NCBI GenBank assembly: GCA_963739435.1
Contig: CAVUAN010000009.1
Location: 62,001 to 126,000, forward strand
From: CAVUAN01 sp963739435
Lineage (GTDB): Bacteria > Acidobacteriota > Thermoanaerobaculia > UBA5066 > Gp7-AA6
DNA: 64,000 nt
Direction of reading: 5' to 3'
Made by a program: the position numbers and the translations under genes
Notes under the pieces: model-generated
Seen by the model: only the letters and a program-made list of their open reading frames with translations
Told to the model about the DNA's origin: nothing
The model's database searches: none
Shown here: positions 1 through 8,034 of the stretch, in pieces
Numbering within the stretch: the stretch's first letter is position 1
Layout: the number at the start of each line of letters is the position of its first letter

Positions 1-273
1 CACCGGTATCTTGAGCGACGCGCAGTCCGAGAAGAGCGCGCCCGGCCGCACCGCGACGGCCGTGGCGAGGAGCTCCGGAATCTCGGCGGTCGAGGCGGCA
101 AGAAAGACGAAGTCGGCGCCCGCCAACGCAGCTTCGAGCGACTCGGCCGTCTCGATGCCCCGCTCGCTGGCGCGGCGGCGGGCGCGCGGGTCGGTGTCGA
201 AGCCCCGGGCGTTGAACGCCAGCGCGAGCGACCCGCCAATGAGCCCGAGACCGGCGACGGCGATCCGGCTCAT
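1..273 (-). CDS. tyrA: prephenate dehydrogenase, N-terminal part (cut by window edge)
   Basis: This is the first 91 codons of a protein that begins MSRIAVAGLGLIGGSLA, a classic Rossmann nucleotide-binding turn (GLGLIGGS) at residues 8-15. It continues with an acidic residue after the second strand and with AGADFVFLAAS. That pattern fits the NAD(P)-binding domain of TyrA, which makes 4-hydroxyphenylpyruvate from prephenate in tyrosine synthesis. The start ATG overlaps the stop of the upstream chorismate mutase (ATGA), so the two genes form a tyrosine/phenylalanine operon. The catalytic C-terminal domain lies outside the window. Another prephenate or arogenate dehydrogenase-like enzyme is possible, but the neighbour makes TyrA the best reading. 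Confidence 0.85.
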   Translation of the reverse strand, partial: MSRIAVAGLGLIGGSLALAFNARGFDTDPRARRRASERGIETAESLEAALAGADFVFLAASTAEIPELLATAVAVRPGALFSDCASLKIPV

Positions 274-672
274 GGCAGCCTCACGGCCTTTTCGCGGTCG
301 TCGCCGTCCGCGCGGCGGGCCCACCGGGGCCGCAGCTCCCGGGCGCCCCGCAGGAAGACGTGCCGCACGTCCTGGGGGCGGCGATCCGTGTTGCCAGTGG
401 AGGAGGATCCGAACGCAGTGCCCGAGCGAGCCGGGAACGGGGATCTCGCGGGCGCACAGGAGCGGCACGTCGGCCCAACCCTCGAGGGCGCGCACGGCCA
501 CGGCCGGGAACTCTGCGTCGAGGTCGTCGGTCACGGTGAACACCGCGCTCGCCACGTCGTCGGGAAGGATACCGTTCTCGGCGACCAGGCGGGCGAGAAG
601 CTCTTCGGTCCGGGCGAGGATCTGGCCAGCCTCGTTCTTCGCCACCGTCGTGGCTCCCCGCACTCCGCGCAT
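270..672 (-). CDS. aroH: chorismate mutase, AroH type (frameshifted near 392-399)
   Basis: The protein starts MRGVRGATTVAKNEAGQIL and contains FTVTDDLDAEFPA and VPLLCAREIPVPGSL, the signature segments of the monofunctional AroH-class chorismate mutase (chorismate to prephenate, cytosol). Reading breaks at the C-terminus: after CVRILLHW the frame becomes low complexity, whereas one base over it reads NTDRRPQDVRHVFLRGARELRP, the expected AroH ending, and stops with a TGA that overlaps tyrA. The span is 134 codons plus one base, so a single extra base near 392-399 explains it. The active-site segment before the shift is intact. I favour an assembly or sequencing indel over a true pseudogene. Confidence 0.85.
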
Positions 673-726
673 GTCCGGAAGACTGTAGCCGAGCGGGGCC
701 CCTCGATCACGCATAATCTTGCTTTC

Positions 727-1632
727 ATGCGCCACGTGCTCGGCATCGACGCGGGCGGGACGAAGACGCGGGCCCTGCTGGCCGACGCAAACGGGCAGGT
801 TCGGGGCCGCGGACTGGGCGGTGGAGCGAACCTCAAGACCCACGGCGAGCTCGAGGTCGAGAAGGTCCTGCACCTCGTGATCGAACAGGCCGAGGCCGAG
901 GCGGGGACGAAGCCCGACGCGGTCGCGCTCGGGATCGCCGGCGCCGACCGGCCGGAGGACCACGCCGTGCTGCGGGCGATCCTGCGGCGGATGGGCTTTC
1001 GGCAGCGCGTGCTGGTCACCAACGACGCAAGGATTGCTTTCGTGGCGGGCTCGCCGTCCCGGGTGGGCCTGGCGCTCATCTGCGGCACGGGATCGATCGC
1101 GTGGGGGCAGAACGCCAGAGCCGAAATCGCGCGCGCCGGCGGCTGGGGCTGGCACGTGGGCGACGAGGGGTCGGGATTCTGGATCGGGGTCCGCGCGGTG
1201 CGCGCCGCGCTGAAGTCGGCGGACGGCCGAGGCCCCCGGACGGCTCTCGTCGCTCCGCTTCTCGATCACTTCGGCCTGTCGGGGGTCGAAGAGATCGTGC
1301 GCGTGGTCTACGGCGGCGACTTCCCGCGCCACGAGATCGCAATGTTCGCTCCGAAGGTGGCCGAGGCCGCGGCGGCGGGGGACCCGGCGGCGCGCGAGAT
1401 CCTGGACGCCGCGGCTGCCGAACTGGCCGAGGCCGCCCAGAGCGTCATCCGGCGCCTCGACCTGCCGGGCCAGCCTTACGATATCGTTCTGGCGGGCGGC
1501 ACTTTCGCGGCCGTGCCGGCGCTGACGGAGGCGGTGACTTCCCTCCTCCGGGCGCCGCTCGCGACAGTCAGGCTGCTGACGGAGGAGCCGGCAACAGGGG
1601 CGGTCCGACTCGCGATGGAACAGCTCGAGTGA
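727..1632 (+). CDS. BadF/BadG-family sugar kinase (N-acetylglucosamine kinase-like)
   Basis: This 301-residue ASKHA-fold kinase starts at ATG 727 (MRHVLGIDAGGTKTRALL). It has the phosphate-1 loop GIDAGGTKT at residues 6-14, a second phosphate loop ICGTGSIAWG at about 118-127, the GWGWHVGDEGSG segment typical of BadF/BadG/NAGK kinases, and a C-terminal adenosine motif VLAGGTF. Members phosphorylate N-acetylglucosamine, glucosamine or related sugars in the cytosol. It is followed by a ChbG-type deacetylase and a NagB-like deaminase, so GlcNAc or glucosamine is the likely substrate. It is divergent from aroH. The exact sugar cannot be read from the sequence. Confidence 0.85.
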   Translation: MRHVLGIDAGGTKTRALLADANGQVRGRGLGGGANLKTHGELEVEKVLHLVIEQAEAEAGTKPDAVALGIAGADRPEDHAVLRAILRRMGFRQRVLVTNDARIAFVAGSPSRVGLALICGTGSIAWGQNARAEIARAGGWGWHVGDEGSGFWIGVRAVRAALKSADGRGPRTALVAPLLDHFGLSGVEEIVRVVYGGDFPRHEIAMFAPKVAEAAAAGDPAAREILDAAAAELAEAAQSVIRRLDLPGQPYDIVLAGGTFAAVPALTEAVTSLLRAPLATVRLLTEEPATGAVRLAMEQLE

Positions 1633-1654
1633 CCGGGATGGAGACGGGGGCGGC

Positions 1655-2452
1655 GTGGATCCGTTGAACGACTGGGGACAGCCAAGCACCGCGTCGACCA
1701 AGCGCTTGATCGTCAACGCGGACGATTTCGGCCGAACGCCGGGCGTCAACGAGGGCACGATCGAGGCGCACCTCAACGGGATCGTGTCGTCGGCCACGGT
1801 GATGGTGCTCGAGAAGGCGGCGCGCGAGGGGATCCGGCAGGCGATCGAGCGCGCTCCAAAGCTCGGGCTCGGCCTCCACTTCATGTTGACGGGCGGCGGG
1901 GTGCCGGCTTCCGCGCCCGTCTCCGTTCCGACTCTGGCGCCCGGCGGGCGCCTCGCGCGCAACGCGGAGCTTCTGCCGGCGACGATTCCCGAGGACGAGA
2001 TCCGGCGCGAGTTGCTGGCGCAGATTGCTCTCTTCGAGCTGGCGGCCGGGCGGCCTCCCTCGCATATCGACTCGCACCACCACTGCGCGCTGCATCCCTC
2101 CGTGCAGCCGGTCGTCGCGGGCGTGGCGCAGGGCCGAGGCATGCCGCTGCGCGCCGCGAGCCCCGACGCCCGGGACGAGCTGCGCGCGGCCGGCCTGACC
2201 GTGCCGGACTTCTTCCTCAAGACGTTCTATGCGGAGGGCGTCACGTTCGAAAAGCTGGCTTCTCTCCTCTTCAACGTGCCCCTGGGCTCGACGGAGCTGA
2301 TGTGCCACCCCGGGCACGCCGATGCGGCGCTGCTCGAAGGCAGCTCCTACGGAAAGGAGCGCGAGGCGGAGCTCGCGCTGCTCTGCGATCCGGCCGTCCG
2401 CGAGCTGGTCGAGAAGAACGGCATCGAGCTGATCGGGTTCGGAGCGCTTTGA
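1655..2452 (+). CDS. ChbG/YdjC/HpnK-family carbohydrate deacetylase
   Basis: The 265-residue product has the ChbG/YdjC fold motifs: LIVNADDFG at residues 17-25 (metal-binding Asp pair), GLHFMLTGGG (His ligand), and HIDSHHHCALHP (His cluster), then a C-terminal MCHPGHAD segment. Family members remove acetyl groups from chito-oligosaccharides or related N-acetylated sugars using a divalent metal. The gene starts with GTG at 1655, 22 bases after the kinase. Its stop (TGA 2450-2452) overlaps the TTG start of the NagB-like gene. Context points to deacetylation of an amino sugar before deamination. The GTG start is not certain; a later in-frame TTG just before IVNADDFG is possible. Confidence 0.87.
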   Translation: MDPLNDWGQPSTASTKRLIVNADDFGRTPGVNEGTIEAHLNGIVSSATVMVLEKAAREGIRQAIERAPKLGLGLHFMLTGGGVPASAPVSVPTLAPGGRLARNAELLPATIPEDEIRRELLAQIALFELAAGRPPSHIDSHHHCALHPSVQPVVAGVAQGRGMPLRAASPDARDELRAAGLTVPDFFLKTFYAEGVTFEKLASLLFNVPLGSTELMCHPGHADAALLEGSSYGKEREAELALLCDPAVRELVEKNGIELIGFGAL

Positions 2453-3165
2453 AGGTCTTCGCGGCCGGCGGCAGCGCCGAGGCCGCGCGCCGGGCCGCGG
2501 AAGTGATGGCGGCCGCGCTGCGGCGCCCGGGCAAGCCCGTGCTCGCGCTCTCTTCCGGCAAGACGATGGTGCCCGTGTACCGTGAGCTCGTCCGGCTGCA
2601 CCGCGCCGGGAAGGCGCCGCTGAAGCGCGCGTCGACGTTCAACGTGGACGAGCTTTGCGTCGAGGCTTCGGACCGGCGGAGCTTCCGAACGTTCATGGAG
2701 CGCCATCTCTTCCGGAAGGTGGGCCTGCCGGAAGGAAGGATCCACTTTCTGTCCGGCGGCGCGCCCGATCCCTCGCGCGAGTGCGAACGCTACGAGCGGG
2801 AGCTCGGCAAGGCCGGAGGTATCGGCCTCGTACTGCTCGGCATCGGCGGCAACGGCCACATCGCATACCTCGAGCCGGGCCGGGCGTTGCCGCCGCTCAC
2901 GGCAAGAGTCCGGCTCGCGGCCTCGACCCGCCGCGGCCTCGCCCGCGACGGAGTTCGGCCCGCTCCCCGCGAAGCGCTCACGATGGGGATCGAGACGATC
3001 CTCTCGGCGCGGGAAATCCTCCTTGTCGCAACCGGACGGTCGAAAGCCGCGATCGTCGCTCGGGCTCTGCACGGACGCGTCACGCCTCGGTGTCCCGCGT
3101 CCTATCTCTCCCTCCACCCTCGCCTGACGGTCATTCTCGATAGCCTGGCAGCGTCGGGACTCTAG
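2449..3165 (+). CDS. nagB: glucosamine-6-phosphate deaminase/isomerase-like protein
   Basis: The 238-residue protein starts at TTG 2449, overlapping the upstream stop (TTGA). Read from there it begins MKVFAAGGSAEAARRAAEVM, as expected for the family. It contains FNVDELC at about residues 65-71 (the acidic general-base region), LGIGGNGHIAYLEPG (catalytic His loop, usually GDGHIAFNEPG), LTMGIETIL, and a C-terminal GRSKAAIVARAL segment. NagB converts glucosamine-6-phosphate to fructose-6-phosphate and ammonia. With the kinase and deacetylase it makes a three-gene amino-sugar catabolic operon. The Asp-to-Asn change inside the GDGH loop is seen in some NagB/6-phosphogluconolactonase relatives and may alter specificity. 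Confidence 0.83.
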   Translation: MKVFAAGGSAEAARRAAEVMAAALRRPGKPVLALSSGKTMVPVYRELVRLHRAGKAPLKRASTFNVDELCVEASDRRSFRTFMERHLFRKVGLPEGRIHFLSGGAPDPSRECERYERELGKAGGIGLVLLGIGGNGHIAYLEPGRALPPLTARVRLAASTRRGLARDGVRPAPREALTMGIETILSAREILLVATGRSKAAIVARALHGRVTPRCPASYLSLHPRLTVILDSLAASGL

Positions 3166-3295
3166 AGGTCTGCGCTTCGAGCCGGGCGGACAGGTCCTGC
3201 CGCCGTCCACCTCGCCTCCATGCTCACGCCTTCGGCGCTCCGCGTGGAGGCAAGGTCTTCGTACGGCGTCACCCGTCCGCCCTCACTTTCCGGCT
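3166..3295. repeat. convergent intergenic spacer with nested hairpin
   Basis: The gap between the convergent nagB and murQ genes holds an inverted repeat: GCCTCCA at 3214-3220 pairs with TGGAGGC at 3245-3251, and inside it CGCC-TTC-GGCG forms a second stem. There is no clear U-tract, so it is not a textbook terminator, but it may act as a two-way stop or be a copy of a dispersed palindrome. Confidence 0.45.
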
Positions 3296-4207
3296 CTAGC
3301 TCTTGGTGAGCGCGGCCCGGAGGTCTCCGTTAGCATTTCTCAGGCGCGCACGTGCCTCCCCGGCGGAGGCGGCAGACCGTCCCATGATGATCGCTGTCTT
3401 GACCTCGCCGCCGGCGCGGGAAAGAAGGGTCCGTGCTCTTGCCGGTGTCAGGCCGCAAGCCGATGCCACGATTCTCGCGGCGCGGTCTTTGAGCTTTGCG
3501 GAGCCTGCGCGCAGATCGACCATCCAGGGGCCGTAGACCTTGCCCGAGGCGGCAAAGGCCGAGGTCGTGATCTGGTTCAGGGCGAGCTTCGTCGCCGTGC
3601 CGGCTTTGAGGCGCGTCGAGCCCGCGACGACCTCCGGCCCCACGTCGAGCCGCACGACGATCTCCGCGGCCCGGGAGAGGCCGGGCGATGGACTCGCGGT
3701 CACGAGGACCGTGCGGGCCCCGCGGGCCCTTGCCGACTGGAGAGCGCCGCGCACGAACGGGGTGACGGAGCTGGCGGAGACGCCGATGACGAGATCGCCC
3801 GGCCGGGCGGTGCGGGCCAGGCGCGCGCCCTCACCCGCCCGGTCCTCGGCGCCCTCGCGCGCGCGGAACACGGCGGAGCGTCCGCCCGCGATGACGGCGC
3901 GAACGCGGCGCGGGTCGGTGCCGAAGGTGGGCGGCAACTCGGCCGCCTCGAGAACCGCCAGGCGCCCACTCGTGCCGGCGCCAAAGAGGTAACTCGTCCT
4001 TCCGGCCAGAAAGCACTCGCGAAAGACCTTCGCTGCCCGCACGATCGCGGGCCGCGCGCGCGCCAGGGCGGCGAGCACGCGGCGATCCTCCCGCTGCATC
4101 AGAGCGACCGTGCGGGCGATCCCGAGCTGGTCGAGAAGCCGGCTGCCCGGGTTCGGACGCTCCGTTGCGAGCTTGCGCCAGGCGCCCGCCCTGCCTTTGG
4201 ATCGCAT
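3296..4207 (-). CDS. murQ: N-acetylmuramic acid 6-phosphate etherase
   Basis: The 303-residue cytosolic enzyme cleaves the lactyl ether of MurNAc-6-phosphate to give GlcNAc-6-phosphate and D-lactate in cell-wall recycling. Visible features are LATERPNPGSRLLDQL near the N-terminus, the SIS-domain sugar-binding stretch YLFGAGTSGRLAVLEAAELPP with the catalytic Glu, a REGAEDRAGEGA acidic helix, GVSASSVTPFVRGAL, and the C-terminal helix-hairpin with MGRSAASAGEARARL. I chose ATG 4207 because it gives the usual MurQ N-terminus; ATG 4270 would add 21 residues. It is convergent with nagB, and the product feeds the same GlcNAc-6-P route. Confidence 0.92.
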   Translation of the reverse strand: MRSKGRAGAWRKLATERPNPGSRLLDQLGIARTVALMQREDRRVLAALARARPAIVRAAKVFRECFLAGRTSYLFGAGTSGRLAVLEAAELPPTFGTDPRRVRAVIAGGRSAVFRAREGAEDRAGEGARLARTARPGDLVIGVSASSVTPFVRGALQSARARGARTVLVTASPSPGLSRAAEIVVRLDVGPEVVAGSTRLKAGTATKLALNQITTSAFAASGKVYGPWMVDLRAGSAKLKDRAARIVASACGLTPARARTLLSRAGGEVKTAIIMGRSAASAGEARARLRNANGDLRAALTKS

Positions 4208-4414
4208 CAGGGGATCGAGTCTAGCCTCGATCGAGCGGCTCTTCTTTTGGGCCGTATGGGCGTCCCGCATGCCGTTTTCTGGCAGGCTAAATGGCCCGAA
4301 GAGACGGCCCGGCTCGGCGGAGCCCCCCTGGCAAGAGCCTCATTTGAAGAGGTTTATTTGGCGCGGGAGCAGAATTGCCGGCTTCTGGCGCGGTTCGTGA
4401 ACGAAAATGGGCTA

Positions 4415-5353
4415 GTGAAAGTCCTCATCGCCGACGGCGATCCCAGCCTCCTGCTGGAAAGCAAGAACCTGCTGCCCAAGTGGGGATACGAGGTCGTTGG
4501 CGCCCGGTCGGGCCCCGAGGCCCTCGCGCTCTTCCAGGAGGATCACGCTCCACGGATCGCCCTTCTCGACTGGAACCTCGAAGGCGTCGATGGCGTGGAA
4601 GTTTGCCGGCGCCTGCGCGTGCGCCCAGACAGCCCGTCGGTCCACGTCATCCTGCTCGCCTCCGGAGAGAAAGCCAACCTGTCCGAGGGCCTGAACGCCG
4701 GCGCCGATGACTTCCTCAGGAAGCCCGTCGACCTGCAGGAGTTGAAGGCCCGGCTGCGGACAGGCTCGCGGCTGCTCGACCTCGAGGAGACCGTGCGCGT
4801 CTCGCAGGCGGCCCTGCGCGTGCAGGTCACCCGCGACCCGCTGACGGGAGCCTGGAATCGGTCCGCGATCCTGGATTTCCTCTCGCGCGACTTTGCCCGG
4901 GCAGAGCGCGAGGAGGCTCCGCTCGCCGTCGTGCTCGCCGACCTCGACCAGCTGCGGAACATCAACGACCGCTACGGCCAGGCGGCCGGCGATGAGGTTC
5001 TGAAAGAAGCCGTGCGACGCATGCGCGGTACGATCCGCGCCTACGATGCCGTGGGCCGCTACGGCGGCGAGGAGTTTCTGGTTGTGCTGCCCGGCTCGGA
5101 CGGCCTGACCGCCCTCTACGTCGCCGAGCGCATGCGCGAGAGCGTCGCGAGCGTGGCCATCGAGACCATCGAAGGGCAGATCCCCGCCACGATCACCCTG
5201 GGCGTCGCTGCGCTGACCGGCGACCGGCCCGACCCGATCGAGCTGCTGCGTTCCGTCAACTCCGCGCTCGCCCATGCCAAGAGCGGAGGACCGAATCGCT
5301 GCGCCCTCGCCGCCGAGGGCAACATGACCATAGAAGCCGGACCGTCGGCGTAG
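4415..5353 (+). CDS. response regulator with GGDEF diguanylate cyclase domain
   Basis: From GTG 4415 the protein is 312 residues: a REC domain (residues 1-120, acidic pocket D7/D9, phosphoacceptor D52 in LLDWN, and the conserved Lys in LRKPV), a short coiled linker (DLEETVRVSQAALRVQVTRD), then a GGDEF domain with the active signature GGEEF at 217-221. The product-inhibition I-site RxxD (RAYD) sits five residues before it. It should make cyclic di-GMP when phosphorylated, so this is a WspR/PleD-like single-output regulator. No sensor kinase is adjacent. An upstream ATG at 4247 would add 56 unrelated residues and overlap the alternative murQ start, so GTG is preferred. A PilZ effector occurs near 59.4 kb. 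Confidence 0.9.
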   Translation: MKVLIADGDPSLLLESKNLLPKWGYEVVGARSGPEALALFQEDHAPRIALLDWNLEGVDGVEVCRRLRVRPDSPSVHVILLASGEKANLSEGLNAGADDFLRKPVDLQELKARLRTGSRLLDLEETVRVSQAALRVQVTRDPLTGAWNRSAILDFLSRDFARAEREEAPLAVVLADLDQLRNINDRYGQAAGDEVLKEAVRRMRGTIRAYDAVGRYGGEEFLVVLPGSDGLTALYVAERMRESVASVAIETIEGQIPATITLGVAALTGDRPDPIELLRSVNSALAHAKSGGPNRCALAAEGNMTIEAGPSA

Positions 5354-5387
5354 CTTGCGAGGGGATTGTCGGGGTGACCGGCGAGAG

Positions 5388-5492
5388 TAGATTCCTCGTC
5401 GCTGCGCTCCTCGGAATGACAGCAGTGGGGTTGTCTCGACGCACACGGCCTGACGCCACACCAGTGTCATCCCGAGCGTAGCGAGGGATCTA
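5388..5492. repeat. dispersed intergenic inverted repeat, copy 1
   Basis: The two arms are 5388-5421 (TAGATTCCTCGTCGCTGCGC then TCCTCGGAATGACA) and 5465-5492, which carries the complement TGTCATCCCGAG...GGGATCTA. Together they can form a long imperfect hairpin with a roughly 43-base loop. A second copy of the same family lies at 59335-59417. The element fills most of the 212-base spacer between the diguanylate cyclase and the S9 peptidase. No gene is visible here. Confidence 0.7.
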
Positions 5493-5565
5493 CCCCCGTC
5501 GGCTTCGCTGCAGCGGACCTGATACGCTTTCAAGCACCTGATTCAGAAGCGGAGGAGGCGCGCCC

Positions 5566-7590
5566 ATGTTTCGAAGAACTCTTTCCCTGTTCGTCTACCT
5601 TCTTGCTGGCGCGGCGGTAGCTGCGGAGAAGAAACCTCTCACGATTGACAATGTGTGGGCGGTCCAGCGCGTGGGAGGGCCGGTTCTGTCGCCAGATGGA
5701 AAGACGGCGGCTTACGCCGTCACGGCCTACGACATGGAGGAGAACCGGGGCAACGCCGACATCTGGCTGGTGCCCGTGGCGGGCGGGACGCCGCGGCGGC
5801 TGACCGCGAACAAGGCTTCCGACACGTCGCCCGCGTGGAGCCCCGACGGACGGCGCATTGCGTTTGTCTCGAAGCGCGAAGACGACAAAGCCGGGCAGCT
5901 CTACCTCATGCCTGTCGACGGCGGCGAGGCGGAGCGCCTGACGGAGATGCCGCTCGGCGTTTCGAACCCGAAGTGGCTCTCGGACGGCAAGCGGATCGCC
6001 TTCGTGTCGCGGGTGATCGCGGGCTCCGAGGCTCCGGCTGACACGAAGAAGGCCCTGGAGGCGCGCGAGAAATCGAAGGTCAAGGCGCGGGTCTCCGAAA
6101 ACCGCCTCTACCGGTTCTGGGATCACTGGCTGACCGACAACGAATACCCCCACATCTTCGTGATCGACGTCGCCACAAAAAAGACGCTCGACCTGCTGCC
6201 GGGCTCCAAACGCTACTTCAGCCTCCAGGAGGGTTCAGGCGATTTCGACGTCTCGCCCGACGGCGCCTGGATCGCGTTCGCCGCAAACGCGACGCCCGAG
6301 CCCTACAAGACGTTGAACGAGGACATCTTCCTCGTGCCATCGACGGGCGGCGAGGTCAAGGACCTGACCGCCGACAACCCGGCCAACGACAACCACCCCG
6401 TCTTCTCGCGCGACGGCAAGAGGATCGCGTACGGGATGGAGCGGTTGGACGACGATCATCCCGATTACGCGCGCCTCGCCATCAAGGATCTGGCGTCGGG
6501 AAAGACGACGGTCCTGACCGACGGCTGGGAAATCTCGGTCGGTCGGCCCTCGTGGACCGCCGATGAAAAGACGCTCGTCTTCACCGCCGAAGCGCGCTCG
6601 CGCACGAACGTCTATGCCGTCGCCGCGGCCGGCGGCCCCGCTCGCCTGGTCTGGAAGGGCGGGCGCGCCACGGGCACGGAGCTGACGCCGGCGGGACAGA
6701 TCGTTTTCTCGTACACGACGCTCTCGCGGCCGCCCGAGCTCGCCTCGGTCGGCCTCGACGGAGCCGGCTTCAAGACGCTGACGACGGTCAACGACGCCCT
6801 CATGGCGAAGGTCGACCTCGGCAAGTCCGAGGAGATGACGTTCTCGGGCGCCGCCGGCGACGAAGTCCAGATGTTCGTCGTCTATCCGCCGGGCTTCGAT
6901 GCCGCCAAGAAGTACCCGCTCGTCCAGATGATCCACGGCGGCCCGATCGGGACCTTCGGCGACGATTTCGGCTTTCGGTGGAACGCGCACGCGTTCGCGG
7001 CGCCGGGCTACGTCGTCGCCATGGTCAACTTCCACGGCTCCTCGAGCTTCGGCCAGAAGTGGATGGACTCGATCCTCGGCGCGCACGCGGACAAGCCCTT
7101 CGAGGACGTCATGAAGGCGACCGACGTCCTGATCGCGAAGGGCTTCATCGACCAGAACCGAATGGCGGCGGCGGGAGGTTCTTACGGCGGCTACCTCGTG
7201 GACTGGATCCTCGGCCACACCGACCGCTTCAAGGCTCTCGTCTCGCACGCCGGCGTCTACGACCTGCTCGGCCAATCGGCCTCGGATGCGACGTGGGGGC
7301 GCCACTGGTCCTACGGCGGGCATCCCTTCACGAACCTCGAGGCCGTCGAGCGGCAGAGCCCGAACCGGTTCGCGAAGAACTTCACGACGCCCACTCTCGT
7401 GATCCACAACGACCTCGACTACCGCGTACCCGAGACGCAGGGCCTCGAGCTCTACGGCGTGCTGACGGCCAAGGGCGTGCCGGCGCGCCTCGTTTCGTAT
7501 CCCGACGAGAACCACTGGGTGTTGAAGCCTCAGAATTCGAAACACTGGTATGGTGAAGTCCTCGGTTGGCTCGCGAGGTGGCTGAAATGA
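5566..7590 (+). CDS. secreted S9-family prolyl oligopeptidase / acylaminoacyl peptidase
   Basis: The 674-residue protein has a Sec-type signal (MFRRTLSLFVYLLAGAAVAA), then a TolB/WD40-like propeller (residues about 25-400, repeated SPDGK and SPDGRRIAFVS units), then an alpha/beta-hydrolase domain. Catalytic residues are Ser539 in GGSYGGY, Asp at about 618 in DLDYRVP, and His at about 650 in DENHW. It should cleave short peptides after import to the periplasm. The stop TGA overlaps the ATG of the NfeD gene (ATGA), so the peptidase and the NfeD/SPFH pair appear to be cotranscribed. Confidence 0.92.
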   Translation: MFRRTLSLFVYLLAGAAVAAEKKPLTIDNVWAVQRVGGPVLSPDGKTAAYAVTAYDMEENRGNADIWLVPVAGGTPRRLTANKASDTSPAWSPDGRRIAFVSKREDDKAGQLYLMPVDGGEAERLTEMPLGVSNPKWLSDGKRIAFVSRVIAGSEAPADTKKALEAREKSKVKARVSENRLYRFWDHWLTDNEYPHIFVIDVATKKTLDLLPGSKRYFSLQEGSGDFDVSPDGAWIAFAANATPEPYKTLNEDIFLVPSTGGEVKDLTADNPANDNHPVFSRDGKRIAYGMERLDDDHPDYARLAIKDLASGKTTVLTDGWEISVGRPSWTADEKTLVFTAEARSRTNVYAVAAAGGPARLVWKGGRATGTELTPAGQIVFSYTTLSRPPELASVGLDGAGFKTLTTVNDALMAKVDLGKSEEMTFSGAAGDEVQMFVVYPPGFDAAKKYPLVQMIHGGPIGTFGDDFGFRWNAHAFAAPGYVVAMVNFHGSSSFGQKWMDSILGAHADKPFEDVMKATDVLIAKGFIDQNRMAAAGGSYGGYLVDWILGHTDRFKALVSHAGVYDLLGQSASDATWGRHWSYGGHPFTNLEAVERQSPNRFAKNFTTPTLVIHNDLDYRVPETQGLELYGVLTAKGVPARLVSYPDENHWVLKPQNSKHWYGEVLGWLARWLK

Positions 7591-8024
7591 GTCTCATCGC
7601 TATCTGGCTCGTCGTCGCCCTCGTCGCCGGGATTTTCGAGGTCATCGTCCCGGCGCTCGTCTTCCTGTTCGTGGCTCTGGCGGCAATACTCGCCGTGGGT
7701 GTGGCCGCTCTCGGTCTCTCGGTGACCGCGCAGGTTGTCTGTTTTGCGGCCGCGTCGCTCGGATCGCTCCTGCTGCTGCGGCCGATCTTCCTTTCGAAGC
7801 GGATCGCCGGCAAGGGCGTCCCGTCGCGTACGGAGTCCCTCGCCGGCAAGCTCGGCCACGTCACCGAAGCCATCGACCCGGTGCGCGGCGGAGGCCGGGT
7901 GAACGTCGCCGGCGAGGACTGGGCGGCGCGCGCTGCGTCGCCCCTGCCCGCCGGATCCCAGGTCCGCGTGGACGGCGCCGACGGCATCGTCCTCATCGTC
8001 TCGGCCTCGCCGGCCGGAAAGTAA
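7587..8024 (+). CDS. NfeD-family membrane protein
   Basis: The 145-residue protein has two to three hydrophobic helices in residues 1-75 (SLIAIWLVVALVAGIFEVI and following) and a C-terminal OB-fold domain (about 85-145: GKLGHVTEAIDPVRGGGRVNV, WAARA, GSQVRVDGADG). This is the short NfeD form that pairs with an SPFH protein and is thought to tune membrane microdomains. The ATG at 7587 overlaps the peptidase stop. The SPFH gene follows after 10 bases, which is the conserved nfeD-SPFH order. Confidence 0.9.
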   Translation: MSLIAIWLVVALVAGIFEVIVPALVFLFVALAAILAVGVAALGLSVTAQVVCFAAASLGSLLLLRPIFLSKRIAGKGVPSRTESLAGKLGHVTEAIDPVRGGGRVNVAGEDWAARAASPLPAGSQVRVDGADGIVLIVSASPAGK

Positions 8025-8034
8025 GGAGCTCGTC

